Assembly (NCBI GenBank): GCA_900321715.1 | Contig: ONXC01000011.1 | Coordinates: 1-61,696 of the forward strand | Source of the DNA: an uncultured Bacteroidales bacterium | Lineage (GTDB): Bacteria; Bacteroidota; Bacteroidia; Bacteroidales; UBA932 | Length of the DNA stretch: 61,696 nucleotides | Reading direction: 5' to 3' | Part shown: in pieces, positions 43,756 to 52,072 of the stretch | How the letters are laid out: each line of letters begins with the position of its first letter | Numbering within the stretch: position 1 is the first letter of the stretch | Position numbers and translations under genes: made by a program | The notes under the pieces: generated by a model | The model's database searches: none | Told to the model about the DNA's origin: nothing | The model's input: the letters and a program-made list of their open reading frames with translations, nothing else

Positions 43756-45087
43756 ATGAATATTCGTCATTTTTTTATTTCGCTCCTGTTCCCTGTGATG
43801 GTTATGTGCACACCCGTGCAGCCGCAGGACCAGAACAATGAAAACAATCAGGGTAATAATAATCCTGAGATCATCGATGCCGATGCCGCTGTTGCTCCTG
43901 AAGTAAAAGACGGAGACAGAATCCTTGTCACAAACGAGATAGTTCAGAAGTTCTTGTCGGAGATAACCTATCCTGAGAGGGACTATACTTATTCGGCCAT
44001 GAAAAAAGGAGAAGAAGTGGATTTCCTGAAGTACCAGTATGTAGATGAAGATGACGGTGAGACCAAGACCAGGCTCTATATCTCTCCCGGCCAATGCGAC
44101 ATCCCTCCTAAATATACCGTAAGGTGGCCCAAAGACACCAAGAGCGACAAATACACTGGAAAGCTCTGGGAAGGAGACTGGAGTGCAGAATATGATCTTA
44201 CCCCAGACCCCGATAGTGAAGTATCTTTCGGATACTGGGAAATTCGCAATCTCCGCCCCAACGCCCACTATAATTTCGAGGTAAAAAACGGCAGTGAAAC
44301 TGTCACAAGCGGACAATTCGATACTTACGGACTCCTTCACCAGCTCATCTTCAAACCCGGATCAGGCTCAGGTGTCAGAAACGTCCGAGACCTTGGCGGC
44401 TGGAAGACCAAAGATGGCAGCAAAACTGTGAAGTATCGTAAGATCTACCGTGGCGGAAGGCCTGAAGCCATCAATAAAGCCGGTGTTCAGGAAGCAAAGG
44501 CAGAGGGGATCAAGGCAGAACTTGACCTCCGTGGCTGGAGCTATGAGAAGAATTCCGATGGATCATATAAAAAGGATGATAATGGCAACAAAATCAAAAA
44601 GGGCCACGACTTCCTTTCTGAGAGTCCTTTTGAAGGCGCCATATTCCTTGCTCCTGAAATTGACGAAGGATATGCCCAGATGCTCCGCGACGACAAAGAG
44701 AAGACCAGGATGGTCATGCAGTTCATCATGGATTGTGTAAAGCAGGACAAACCCGTATACTTCCACTGCTCACTTGGCCGTGACCGTACCGGCACCACCG
44801 CCATGCTTGTTCTGGGTATCCTTGGCGTGAATGAAGGAGATATCTCCAAGGAGTATGAACTCACCCAGTTCGCTCCTTCCGGATACAGCATCTCCACCGG
44901 AGAAAAGACCAGGATGACACGTCTCAATGGTGTAGACTACGACGGCGCTGCAAAGTTCATCTGGAACTATGCAAAGAAGGATGACGGCAGCTACGGAGAA
45001 TTCAAGGAAGGCGTTGAAAAATACCTGCTTGAGATTGGCATCAGCCAGCAGGATATCAATGATTTCCGCAGCAACATGCTTCAGTAG
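43756..45087 (+). CDS. Exported tyrosine/dual-specificity phosphatase (Y_phosphatase3 family)
   Basis: The 443-residue product has a signal with a possible lipobox (MVMC, Cys18) and an acidic Asn/Gln-rich linker. A beta-sandwich region follows (about 50-190, ending in HYNFEVKNGSETV, fibronectin-III-like). The phosphatase domain begins with the typical VRDLGG and GGRPEAI motifs. The P-loop HCSLGRDRTG near 336 carries the catalytic Cys and Arg (C-x5-R). The family contains bacterial LipA-like tyrosine and phosphoinositide phosphatases. The natural substrate cannot be told. A strong terminator follows, so it is probably monocistronic. Confidence 0.88.
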   Translation: MNIRHFFISLLFPVMVMCTPVQPQDQNNENNQGNNNPEIIDADAAVAPEVKDGDRILVTNEIVQKFLSEITYPERDYTYSAMKKGEEVDFLKYQYVDEDDGETKTRLYISPGQCDIPPKYTVRWPKDTKSDKYTGKLWEGDWSAEYDLTPDPDSEVSFGYWEIRNLRPNAHYNFEVKNGSETVTSGQFDTYGLLHQLIFKPGSGSGVRNVRDLGGWKTKDGSKTVKYRKIYRGGRPEAINKAGVQEAKAEGIKAELDLRGWSYEKNSDGSYKKDDNGNKIKKGHDFLSESPFEGAIFLAPEIDEGYAQMLRDDKEKTRMVMQFIMDCVKQDKPVYFHCSLGRDRTGTTAMLVLGILGVNEGDISKEYELTQFAPSGYSISTGEKTRMTRLNGVDYDGAAKFIWNYAKKDDGSYGEFKEGVEKYLLEIGISQQDINDFRSNMLQ

Positions 45088-45116
45088 ATACTCTCAACCT
45101 TATTTAATATACCGGA

Positions 45117-45149
45117 ACTGCCGCGAGCTTTTGCTCCGGCAGTTTTTTT
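45117..45149 (+). terminator. Intrinsic terminator after the phosphatase gene
   Basis: CTGCCG-c-GAGC, loop TTTT, GCTC-c-GGCAG (about 45118-45142) followed by seven T residues. Confidence 0.9.
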
Positions 45150-45169
45150 GTTTTTTCACCTCTGTTTTT

Positions 45170-45201
45170 TTTGCGTATTTGAGGTGAAAGGATTAATTTT
45201 G
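45170..45201 (+). promoter_or_regulatory. Promoter of the DUF1846 gene
   Basis: TTTG (45170-45173), 20 nt, TAATTTTG (45194-45201). The ATG at 45232 is 30 nt downstream. Confidence 0.65.
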
Positions 45202-45231
45202 TATCCCGTATTGAAAAAAGCAATCGGCATT

Positions 45232-46704
45232 ATGAAATACGGGTTCGACAACAACAAATACCTTAAAATCCAGTCAGAGCACATCAAGGAGCGCATCCAG
45301 CACTTCGGGGACAAACTGTATATGGAGTTTGGCGGCAAACTCTTTGACGACTACCATGCAAGCCGCGTCCTCCCTGGCTTTGAGCCCGATTCCAAGCTTC
45401 AGATGCTCATGCAGCTGAAGGACGACCTAGAGATCATCATCGTAATATCGGCCGTAGACATAGAGAAAAACAAGATCCGCACGGACCTTGGCATCACCTA
45501 TGATATGGATGTGCTGCGCCTGAGGGACGAATTCCTGGCCCGTGACCTCAGCGTAAACAGCGTTGTCATCACCCACTTTAACGGCCAGGCCAGCGCCGAA
45601 GCCTACCGCAAGCGCCTGGAGAACATGGACATCCGCGTGTATTACCACCACACCATTGAAGGATATCCCAACAACGTCGCCCTCATAGACTCAGATGAAG
45701 GCTTTGGCAAGAACGATTACGTTGAAACCTCCAAGCCCCTTGTGGTTGTGACGGCCCCCGGCCCCGGCAGCGGCAAGATGGCCGTATGCCTGAGCCAGCT
45801 CTACCAGGAGAACAAGCGCGGCATCAAGGCAGGATACGCAAAGTTTGAGACCTTCCCGGTCTGGAATCTTCCCCTGAGCCACCCCGTAAACATGGCCTAC
45901 GAAAGCGCCACCGCAGATCTGGACGATGTAAATATGATTGACCCCTATCACCTGGAAGCCTACGGTGAAACAGCCGTAAACTACAACAGGGATATAGAGA
46001 TCTTCCCCGTCATGAACACCCTCTTCGAGGACATCTACGGAGAATCCCCCTACAAGTCTCCCACGGACATGGGTGTGAACATGATAGGCTACTGTATCAG
46101 TGACGACGAAGTGTGCCAGGAGGCCTCCAAACAGGAGATCATCCGGCGCTACTACACCGCCCTATGTAATTTTGCCGATGGCAAGGCCACGGAAGCGGAG
46201 GTGAACAAGAACAGCCTTGTAATGAAGAAGGCAAAGCTCACCACGGCCGATAGAAAAACAACCGTGGCGGCCCACGAGCGCCTTGAAAAGGCCGGAGTTG
46301 CCACAGCAGCCATAGAGCTTGAAGACGGCACCATCCTCACCGGTGAGACCTCTCCCCTGCTGGGTCCCTGCAGCGCACTCCTTCTTAACGCCATCAAGCA
46401 TCTGGCAGGGATAGCCCACAACGTGAAGCTCATCCCCCAGCAGATGATTGCACCTATCCAGAAAACAAAGGTAACTTACCTCCACGGCCATAATCCCCGT
46501 CTCCACACGGACGAAGTCCTTGTAGCCATCTCCATGATGAGCCTCATCGATGAGAACTGCAAACTGGCCCTGGACCAGCTTCCGGGCCTCAAGGGTGCCC
46601 AGGTCCACTCCACGGTAATGCTCTCTGAGGTAGACCGTAAAACCTTCAACAAACTCGGTATCGGCCTTACATGCGACCCTATCCGCAAAATCAAAAAACG
46701 CTAG
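45232..46704 (+). CDS. DUF1846 (UPF0371) family protein
   Basis: The 490-residue product starts at 45232 (MKYGFDNNKYLK), which fits the family start and the promoter; the longer ORF from 45148 runs through the upstream terminator. It is a soluble, apparently cytosolic protein. A glycine-rich loop TAPGPGSGKMAVCLSQLY resembles a nucleotide-binding P-loop. Other conserved-looking blocks are LDLDD-like ADLDDVNMIDPYHLEAYG and GETSPLLGPCSALLLNAIK. The family is widespread and its function is not established to my knowledge. The gene has its own promoter and terminator. Confidence 0.88.
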   Translation: MKYGFDNNKYLKIQSEHIKERIQHFGDKLYMEFGGKLFDDYHASRVLPGFEPDSKLQMLMQLKDDLEIIIVISAVDIEKNKIRTDLGITYDMDVLRLRDEFLARDLSVNSVVITHFNGQASAEAYRKRLENMDIRVYYHHTIEGYPNNVALIDSDEGFGKNDYVETSKPLVVVTAPGPGSGKMAVCLSQLYQENKRGIKAGYAKFETFPVWNLPLSHPVNMAYESATADLDDVNMIDPYHLEAYGETAVNYNRDIEIFPVMNTLFEDIYGESPYKSPTDMGVNMIGYCISDDEVCQEASKQEIIRRYYTALCNFADGKATEAEVNKNSLVMKKAKLTTADRKTTVAAHERLEKAGVATAAIELEDGTILTGETSPLLGPCSALLLNAIKHLAGIAHNVKLIPQQMIAPIQKTKVTYLHGHNPRLHTDEVLVAISMMSLIDENCKLALDQLPGLKGAQVHSTVMLSEVDRKTFNKLGIGLTCDPIRKIKKR

Positions 46705-46744
46705 CCGCTGGCCAGGAACGCCCTGACCCTCAGCCACTTACAAG

Positions 46745-46776
46745 AAGTCGGGTGCACCTCACGGTGCACCCGACTT
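46745..46776 (+). terminator. Terminator after the DUF1846 gene (14-bp perfect stem)
   Basis: AAGTCGGGTGCACC (46745-46758), loop TCAC, GGTGCACCCGACTT (46763-46776), then TTC. The minus side has a weaker CTTCTTG run, so it may also help to end the convergent DUF5692 transcript. Confidence 0.9.
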
Positions 46777-46802
46777 TTCATAAGTGACTAACTATCAGAC
46801 AA

Positions 46803-47900
46803 TTAGTCCACAACGGCACGGGCCATTGCATCCTTGTAGTACTTCTGATCCACGAAGACATCTTCCTTGTAAGGATTGATGTGACGCTTCTTGGACTGTA
46901 CAAAGATGTAACCAAGAGCAACTGCGTTGGTAAGGAGAGCAAGGGCGCTGATCACAATCATCATTGTGGGATTTGCAGCCACAACTGAAGGATCTACGGT
47001 TGTGCCAACCACTGCGGCCTCACCGCCGGCTGCTGCATAGAGCTGCTCGATGGTAGCGGTGCCCTGAGGATAAAGCACGGGAAGGGTTGCCCAGCTGAAC
47101 CACTGCTGACCATTCTTGAAGGTCTCCTGGAACAGAGGGAATACCTGTGCGAACATGCACCAGATTGCAAGGGTGTTTGCACGGTTCTGGATCCAGCCGC
47201 CACGGTTCCACAGCAGAGCTGCGATGGTGGGAGCAAGAAGCAGTGCGATACCGCAGTACCAGCTGTGAGTAGGCAGGCAGTTGTAGGTGTATGCAAAGTT
47301 CCAGATGTCATATACAAGGATGTAAACCCAGGTCATATCGGCCCAGATCATGTCCTTCTTGTCCTTGGAAGGATAAACATTCCACCATGCGGTCATACAG
47401 AAGATGTTCAGAAGACCGGCAACGCCGTTCATGACATTGTGCCAGCCGCCATACTGCCATACGCCCTCGGAGGTGAGCCACCACTTGTTCCAGCCCATCA
47501 CTGCGCTCTCGAAGTCGGAGACACAGGCAATGAGGATATTGATGGCAACGATGATGAACGGGAAGGGCTTGAACCAGTGCTTTGCACCGATACCCCATTT
47601 GTACTTGATCATCATGAAGCCGATACACCCGGCCGTTGCAGCATACAGTTTGGCATAGTGGAACCAGCCCTGCATGTAGACGTGGGTCTGGTTTTCAAGG
47701 GCCCACTGTGCGCCGGTCTTTACACCAACCCAGATAGCCAGGAAATAGGCTGTGAGGGCCAGAGGAATGGCCAGGAAGGTGATGATGCCACCAAGTTTTG
47801 TCCTGCGGGCAAACTCATTGAAGAGGATAAGGCCCAGAAGGACCACGATCAGCATTCCCCACTGTGAAAGGGCATGCTCTCCATAAACTTGAAAAAACAT
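46803..47900 (-). CDS. DUF5692 family multi-pass membrane protein
   Basis: The 365-residue product has about nine hydrophobic segments, starting with WGMLIVVLLGLILFNEF and LGGIITFLAIPLALTAYFLA and ending with MMIVISALALLTNAVALGYI. It is rich in Trp and Tyr between helices (WNKWWLTSEGVWQYGGWHNV, AYTYNCLPTHSWYCGI). No cofactor motif is clear. The name DUF5692 is from memory of related sequences; the function is unknown. It lies 35 nt downstream of hypA on the same strand and may belong to that transcript. Confidence 0.7.
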   Translation of the reverse strand: MFFQVYGEHALSQWGMLIVVLLGLILFNEFARRTKLGGIITFLAIPLALTAYFLAIWVGVKTGAQWALENQTHVYMQGWFHYAKLYAATAGCIGFMMIKYKWGIGAKHWFKPFPFIIVAINILIACVSDFESAVMGWNKWWLTSEGVWQYGGWHNVMNGVAGLLNIFCMTAWWNVYPSKDKKDMIWADMTWVYILVYDIWNFAYTYNCLPTHSWYCGIALLLAPTIAALLWNRGGWIQNRANTLAIWCMFAQVFPLFQETFKNGQQWFSWATLPVLYPQGTATIEQLYAAAGGEAAVVGTTVDPSVVAANPTMMIVISALALLTNAVALGYIFVQSKKRHINPYKEDVFVDQKYYKDAMARAVVD

Positions 47901-47935
47901 AATTAAAGGTTTAAGTTAAAAATAAATAAAGGTTT

Positions 47936-48283
47936 TTAGTTTGGAACTTCAATTTCTTTGATCTCAACTTCATTTCCACGCAGAAGATATGTCTTCTCAC
48001 TCCCGCAGTGCGGACAGGTTTTACCAAACCGCACCGTCTCATACTCCATCCCGCAATCCTCGCAGTAGGACACCGCCGGAAGCGTATTGATCTTCAGTTC
48101 AGCGCCCCTCAGAAGGTCCTCTTTATCGGCCGCCCATCTCCAGCAGTCCATGATGTACTCCGGAACGATGGTACTCACCTCCCCTATGTTCATCACCACG
48201 GCCGATACCTTCTGAACGCCATTCTCCTGAGCCGCCTTCTTGACGTCCCTGATAATGTAGAAGACTATACCTAATTCGTGCAT
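47936..48283 (-). CDS. hypA: Nickel metallochaperone HypA
   Basis: HypA delivers nickel to [NiFe]-hydrogenase (and in some bacteria urease) together with HypB. The true start is 48283, because mature HypA always begins MHE, here MHELGIV, with His2 and Glu3 binding nickel. The 115-residue product has the zinc site with two CxxC pairs, CEDC and CPHC, near residues 74-92. The gene begins 7 nt from the palindromic element at 48291-48422. No hydrogenase structural genes or hypCDEF are in the window. Confidence 0.95.
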   Translation of the reverse strand: MHELGIVFYIIRDVKKAAQENGVQKVSAVVMNIGEVSTIVPEYIMDCWRWAADKEDLLRGAELKINTLPAVSYCEDCGMEYETVRFGKTCPHCGSEKTYLLRGNEVEIKEIEVPN

Positions 48284-48290
48284 AACTATC

Positions 48291-48422
48291 ACAAATGAGA
48301 TTGCTGCATTCCCAAAACTACGGACCTTCGGTCCTATCCCTCCCACGGCCTACGGCCGCGGGCCCCTCCCGCTCACGAAGCCGCGGGCGGCTACGGTTTT
48401 GGGAATGCACAATCTCATTTGT
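48291..48422. repeat. 132-bp palindromic element with 27-bp inverted repeats between hypA and the flavoprotein gene
   Basis: The left arm (48291-48318) ACAAATGAGATTG-c-TGCATTC... and the right arm (48396-48422) are reverse complements except for one extra C at 48304. Inside are smaller GC-rich hairpins, such as GGACC-TTC-GGTCC near 48322-48334, and alternating GGCC/GCGGG blocks. It fills the whole intergenic gap, from the stop codon of the flavoprotein gene to 7 nt before the hypA ATG. There is no T-run in the direction of transcription. It looks like a small mobile palindrome (MITE/REP-like) or a structured mRNA spacer. Confidence 0.75.
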
Positions 48423-51257
48423 TTATTTTTGCTTCTTACTGAAAAGTATTCTACCGGTTCGTTTGATCATGTAAGGAAGGATGCCGCCGAATTTGTCCTC
48501 TGAAGTACGCATGCGGGATGCCTCGGGATGGACACGGTGCAGGTGGATGGCATCAAAGCCGCACTTTGTGGTGCAGATGCCGCATCCGATGCACTTGTTC
48601 TCATCCACGACGGAAGCGCCGCACTTCAGGCAGCGGGCGGTTTCCTTGCGGACCTGCTCCTCAGTGAGAGTGCCGTGATATTCTGCAAACTTGGACTTCA
48701 CGGGCACAACGCCGGGATCCTGACGGGAAGAATTGTCGTAGGACTCTACTACAATATTATCCTTGTCAAGCTCTATGAAATCCCTGCGGTTACGGCCGAT
48801 AGTCATATGGCCGTGCTGCACAAAGCGGTGCAGGGACTCTGCAGCCTCCTTGCCGGCAGCGATGGCGTCAATGGCGAACTTGGGACCGGTGAAGCAGTCA
48901 CCGCCAACAAAGATGTCGGGCTCTGCGGTCTGATACGTGAGTTTATCGGCAATGGGATAGACGCCACGGAAGAATTCCACCTTGGTGTCCTTCAGGAGGT
49001 CCTTCAGGATAACGGTCTGGCCGATAGCGAAGATGACCATATCTGCATCAAGAGTAATGAGCTCAGACTCATCGTAGGTGGGATTGAAGCGGTGATCCTT
49101 GTCAAATACGGAGGTGCACTTCTTGAAAACGATGCCCGTGACCTTGCCGTCTCCAAGGACTTCCTTGGGGCCCCAGCCGGGATTGAGCACAACGCCGTCC
49201 TCGCGGGCCTCTGTGCGTTCCTCAAGGGATGCGGGCATTATATCCTCAGTCTCAAGGGAGAGCATGGTAACCTCCGATGCGCCGCTACGCATTGCTACGC
49301 GGGCTGCGTCAATGGCAACGTTTCCGCCGCCAACCACGACCACCTTGCCGGAGACCTTCTTCTTGCCGCAATTTGCGTCATGGAGGAATTCAATGGCAGT
49401 AGTGGTGCCGGGAAGGGTTTCTCCGGGGATGCCGGGAAGACGGCCGCCCTGGCAGCCAATTGCTACGTAGAAGCCCTTGTAGCCCTGATCGCGGAGCTGC
49501 TGGATGTTAACGTCCTTACCAACCTCTACGCCGGTGCGCACTTCCACGCCGATCTCCTTCATGATGTCAATTTCGGCCTTTATGACGTCCTTGTCCAACT
49601 TGTATGAAGGAATGCCGTAGCGGAGCATACCGCCGGGTTCCTCATTCTTTTCAAATACTGTGGGCCTGTAGCCCATTGTGGCAAGGTAGTTGGCGCAGGA
49701 CATACCTGCAGGGCCGCCGCCGATGATTGCTATCTTCTCCTCCCAGTGGTCCTGGACATTGGAGCAGCAGTTCACCTCAGGAACAAAACGGGTATCGGCC
49801 TTGAGGTCTAGTTCTGCAAGGAACTTCTTGACGGCGTCAATTGCAACGGGCTGGTCTATGGTACCGCGGGTGCAGGCGTCCTCGCAGCGGCGGTTACATA
49901 CACGGCCGCAGACTGCCGGGAACGGATTCTCCCTCTTGATAAGCTCCAGTGCCTCCTTGTACTCTCCAAGGGCTGCCTTGCGGAGATATCCCTGAACGGC
50001 AATGTGTGCAGGGCAGGCAGTCTTACAGGGAGAAGTACCTGTATCGTAGCAGTTGATGCGGTTTTTGTCACGGTAATCCTCCGTCCAGTCCTTGGGACCC
50101 CAAGGCAGGGCATCCGGAAGCGGGTGCTTGGGATATTTCACGGGGCCGTCCTTGGTGCAGAGTTTCTGGCCAAGTTTCACGGCGCCTGCGGGGCAGTATT
50201 CAACGCAGCGGCCGCAGGCGACACACTTTTCAGGCTCTACCTCCGCCACATAGGCGCTACGGCTCATGTTGGGCGTATTGAAGAGCTGTGATGTACGCAG
50301 GGCGTTGCAGATCTTGACGTTACAGTTACAGATAGCGAAGATCTTTCCCTCACCGTCAATGTTTGTCACCTGGTGCACGAAGCCGTGGTCCTCGGCTTTC
50401 TTGAGGATAGCCATGGCTTCATCGTAGGTAATGTCATGGCCGCGGCCTGTTTCACGGAGGTAATCGGCCATATCTCCTACGCCGATACACCAGTCACGGT
50501 AGTCATCCGCGCAGCCTTCGTCCAGTTTCTTACGGCCGTAACGGCAGGAGCATATGCCCACGCCAAGGTGACCTTCATATTTCTTGAGCCAGTATGAGAT
50601 GTGCTCTATGTCTATGGACTGGTTCTCCATGGAGATAGCCTTCTCCACGGGTATTACATGCATGCCGATACCGCTGCCGCCCATGGGAACGAACGGAGTC
50701 ACTTTCTCCAGCGGGAGGAAGGTCATACGCTCGAAGAACATGGCGAGTTCAGGGTGCTTGTCCATAAGCGTTACGCTCATGTTGGTGTACTCTGCGCTGC
50801 CGGGAACAAACATGGGAACCCAGTAAACGCGGTCTTCACGGTTGAACGTGGTGCCTGGATCCGGGCCCTGGCCGTTTGTGTAATGGTCTCCGTAGTCGTA
50901 CTCCAGCATACCGAAGACGGCAAGTTTATCCAGGAGCTCATCCAGGGATTTGTCGTCAGGGGTGAAGTGCTTTTTGGCGTTAAGCTCATGAAGCTGGGCA
51001 TAGCTCCAGTGCTTCCTTACCTTGAAGGTGCTGCCGGGAAGCATTGCAAGGAGAAGGTCCAGCGAGGCTTCACGGGTTACGGCATCCATCTCATCCTCGA
51101 AGATGCAGGCAAGGCCCCAGTATTCCGGGGCTTCCGTAGTCATCTTGATCTTTCCGGGAATCCTGTCCGTGACGTGACGGACGAATTTAATGAGCTTGGG
51201 ATTGGGGTTTTTGTCGCCAAAGTGCTTGGGGACAAACTTTTTTGACATCTCAGGCAT
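48423..51257 (-). CDS. Iron-sulfur flavoprotein: GltD-like NAD(P)H oxidoreductase with ferredoxin domains
   Basis: The 944-residue product combines several modules. The N-terminal 330 residues contain a Cys-rich segment (GICSCRYGRKK, FAICNCNVKICNA). A 4Fe-4S ferredoxin site follows near 341 (CVACGRCVEYCP). A glutamate-synthase-small-subunit-like part (about 385-830) has PCKTACPAHIAVQGYL and VCGRVCNRRCEDAC, an FAD motif IIGGGPAGMS near 509 and a NAD(P) motif VVVGGGNVAIDAARVA. A C-terminal ferredoxin-type site (CIGCGICTTKCGF, near 885) completes it. It is a soluble electron-transfer enzyme that probably links NAD(P)H to ferredoxin or another partner. It lies between hypB and hypA on one strand, 15 nt after hypB. 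Confidence 0.88.
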   Translation of the reverse strand: MPEMSKKFVPKHFGDKNPNPKLIKFVRHVTDRIPGKIKMTTEAPEYWGLACIFEDEMDAVTREASLDLLLAMLPGSTFKVRKHWSYAQLHELNAKKHFTPDDKSLDELLDKLAVFGMLEYDYGDHYTNGQGPDPGTTFNREDRVYWVPMFVPGSAEYTNMSVTLMDKHPELAMFFERMTFLPLEKVTPFVPMGGSGIGMHVIPVEKAISMENQSIDIEHISYWLKKYEGHLGVGICSCRYGRKKLDEGCADDYRDWCIGVGDMADYLRETGRGHDITYDEAMAILKKAEDHGFVHQVTNIDGEGKIFAICNCNVKICNALRTSQLFNTPNMSRSAYVAEVEPEKCVACGRCVEYCPAGAVKLGQKLCTKDGPVKYPKHPLPDALPWGPKDWTEDYRDKNRINCYDTGTSPCKTACPAHIAVQGYLRKAALGEYKEALELIKRENPFPAVCGRVCNRRCEDACTRGTIDQPVAIDAVKKFLAELDLKADTRFVPEVNCCSNVQDHWEEKIAIIGGGPAGMSCANYLATMGYRPTVFEKNEEPGGMLRYGIPSYKLDKDVIKAEIDIMKEIGVEVRTGVEVGKDVNIQQLRDQGYKGFYVAIGCQGGRLPGIPGETLPGTTTAIEFLHDANCGKKKVSGKVVVVGGGNVAIDAARVAMRSGASEVTMLSLETEDIMPASLEERTEAREDGVVLNPGWGPKEVLGDGKVTGIVFKKCTSVFDKDHRFNPTYDESELITLDADMVIFAIGQTVILKDLLKDTKVEFFRGVYPIADKLTYQTAEPDIFVGGDCFTGPKFAIDAIAAGKEAAESLHRFVQHGHMTIGRNRRDFIELDKDNIVVESYDNSSRQDPGVVPVKSKFAEYHGTLTEEQVRKETARCLKCGASVVDENKCIGCGICTTKCGFDAIHLHRVHPEASRMRTSEDKFGGILPYMIKRTGRILFSKKQK

Positions 51258-51272
51258 ATAGTAGTGTAAGTT

Positions 51273-51947
51273 TTAGTGTTTTTTCCAGTTTATTACGGCA
51301 TCCAGAAGCCAGGAGGCGAATTCATCCACGCCCTCTCCGGTTTTGGCCGATATGGGAATGACGCGCGCCTTGGGATTACGCATATGGACGTATTCACGGC
51401 ACTTTTCCATATCAAAGTCAAAGTAAGGAAGGACATCAACCTTATTGACCACAACTACGTCGCAGATGGAGAACATCAGGGGGTATTTGAGGGGTTTGTC
51501 ATGGCCTTCCGGGACAGAGAGGATCATGGCGTTGCAGGAACTGCCGGTGTCAAACTCTGCGGGACACACAAGGTTTCCAACGTTCTCAAGGATAACCAGG
51601 TCCACATCCTCCATGGGCATATTGTCAAGGCCCTGGCGCGTCATTTCAGCGTCCAGGTGGCACATGCCTCCAGTGTGTAGCTGGATGGAAGGGATTCCGG
51701 TGGCTTCCTTGATCTTGACGGCATCTACATCAGAGTCTATATCGGCCTCCATCACCGCAACACGGATTTTGTCCTTGATGCGGTTTATGGTCTGGATAAG
51801 GGTGGTGGTTTTGCCGCTGCCGGGCGAAGACATCAGATTGAGGAGGAAAACGCCTTTGGCTTTCAACTCTTTACGCAGGGCATCTGCGTCCAGGTTGTTA
51901 TCCTCAAAGACACTCTTTTTAATTTCGATAATCTTTACCGAATCCAT
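51273..51947 (-). CDS. hypB: Nickel-insertion GTPase HypB
   Basis: HypB hydrolyses GTP to drive nickel delivery with HypA. The start is 51947 (MDSVKIIEIKKSVF), giving 224 residues; the longer ORF reads into the divergent promoter region. The P-loop SSPGSGKTT lies near 38, the metal site GGMCHLDAEM and LENVGNLVCPAEFD follow, and NKVD gives guanine specificity. The His-rich or CxxCGC N-terminal nickel-binding motif seen in some HypB proteins is absent. It is the first gene of the minus-strand group hypB - flavoprotein - hypA. Confidence 0.95.
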   Translation of the reverse strand: MDSVKIIEIKKSVFEDNNLDADALRKELKAKGVFLLNLMSSPGSGKTTTLIQTINRIKDKIRVAVMEADIDSDVDAVKIKEATGIPSIQLHTGGMCHLDAEMTRQGLDNMPMEDVDLVILENVGNLVCPAEFDTGSSCNAMILSVPEGHDKPLKYPLMFSICDVVVVNKVDVLPYFDFDMEKCREYVHMRNPKARVIPISAKTGEGVDEFASWLLDAVINWKKH

Positions 51948-52043
51948 TATTATGCGGTTAGCTTCAAAATAATGTGTAAATATACGCAAAACTGCGTGAT
52001 TTGCCAAATTTCATTATAATTTCCTTTTCCGGCATTTTTTGAT

Positions 52044-52051
52044 TAAATTTG
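52044..52051 (+). promoter_or_regulatory. Probable -7 box of the glpABC-glpQ-glpT operon
   Basis: TAAATTTG, 21 nt before the glpA ATG at 52073. The -33 position is poor. The region is shared with the divergent hypB gene. Confidence 0.45.
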
Positions 52052-52072
52052 TTTCCCAGTAACACTGAGACT

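Noticed and set aside
48528-49607. Plus-strand ORF of 359 codons opposite the iron-sulfur flavoprotein
   Set aside because: It is antisense to conserved FAD and NAD(P) motifs and shows no family features.
52049-52072. TTG start extending GlpA by eight residues
   Set aside because: The ATG at 52073 begins at the usual distance before the FAD motif, and the TTG overlaps the promoter box.
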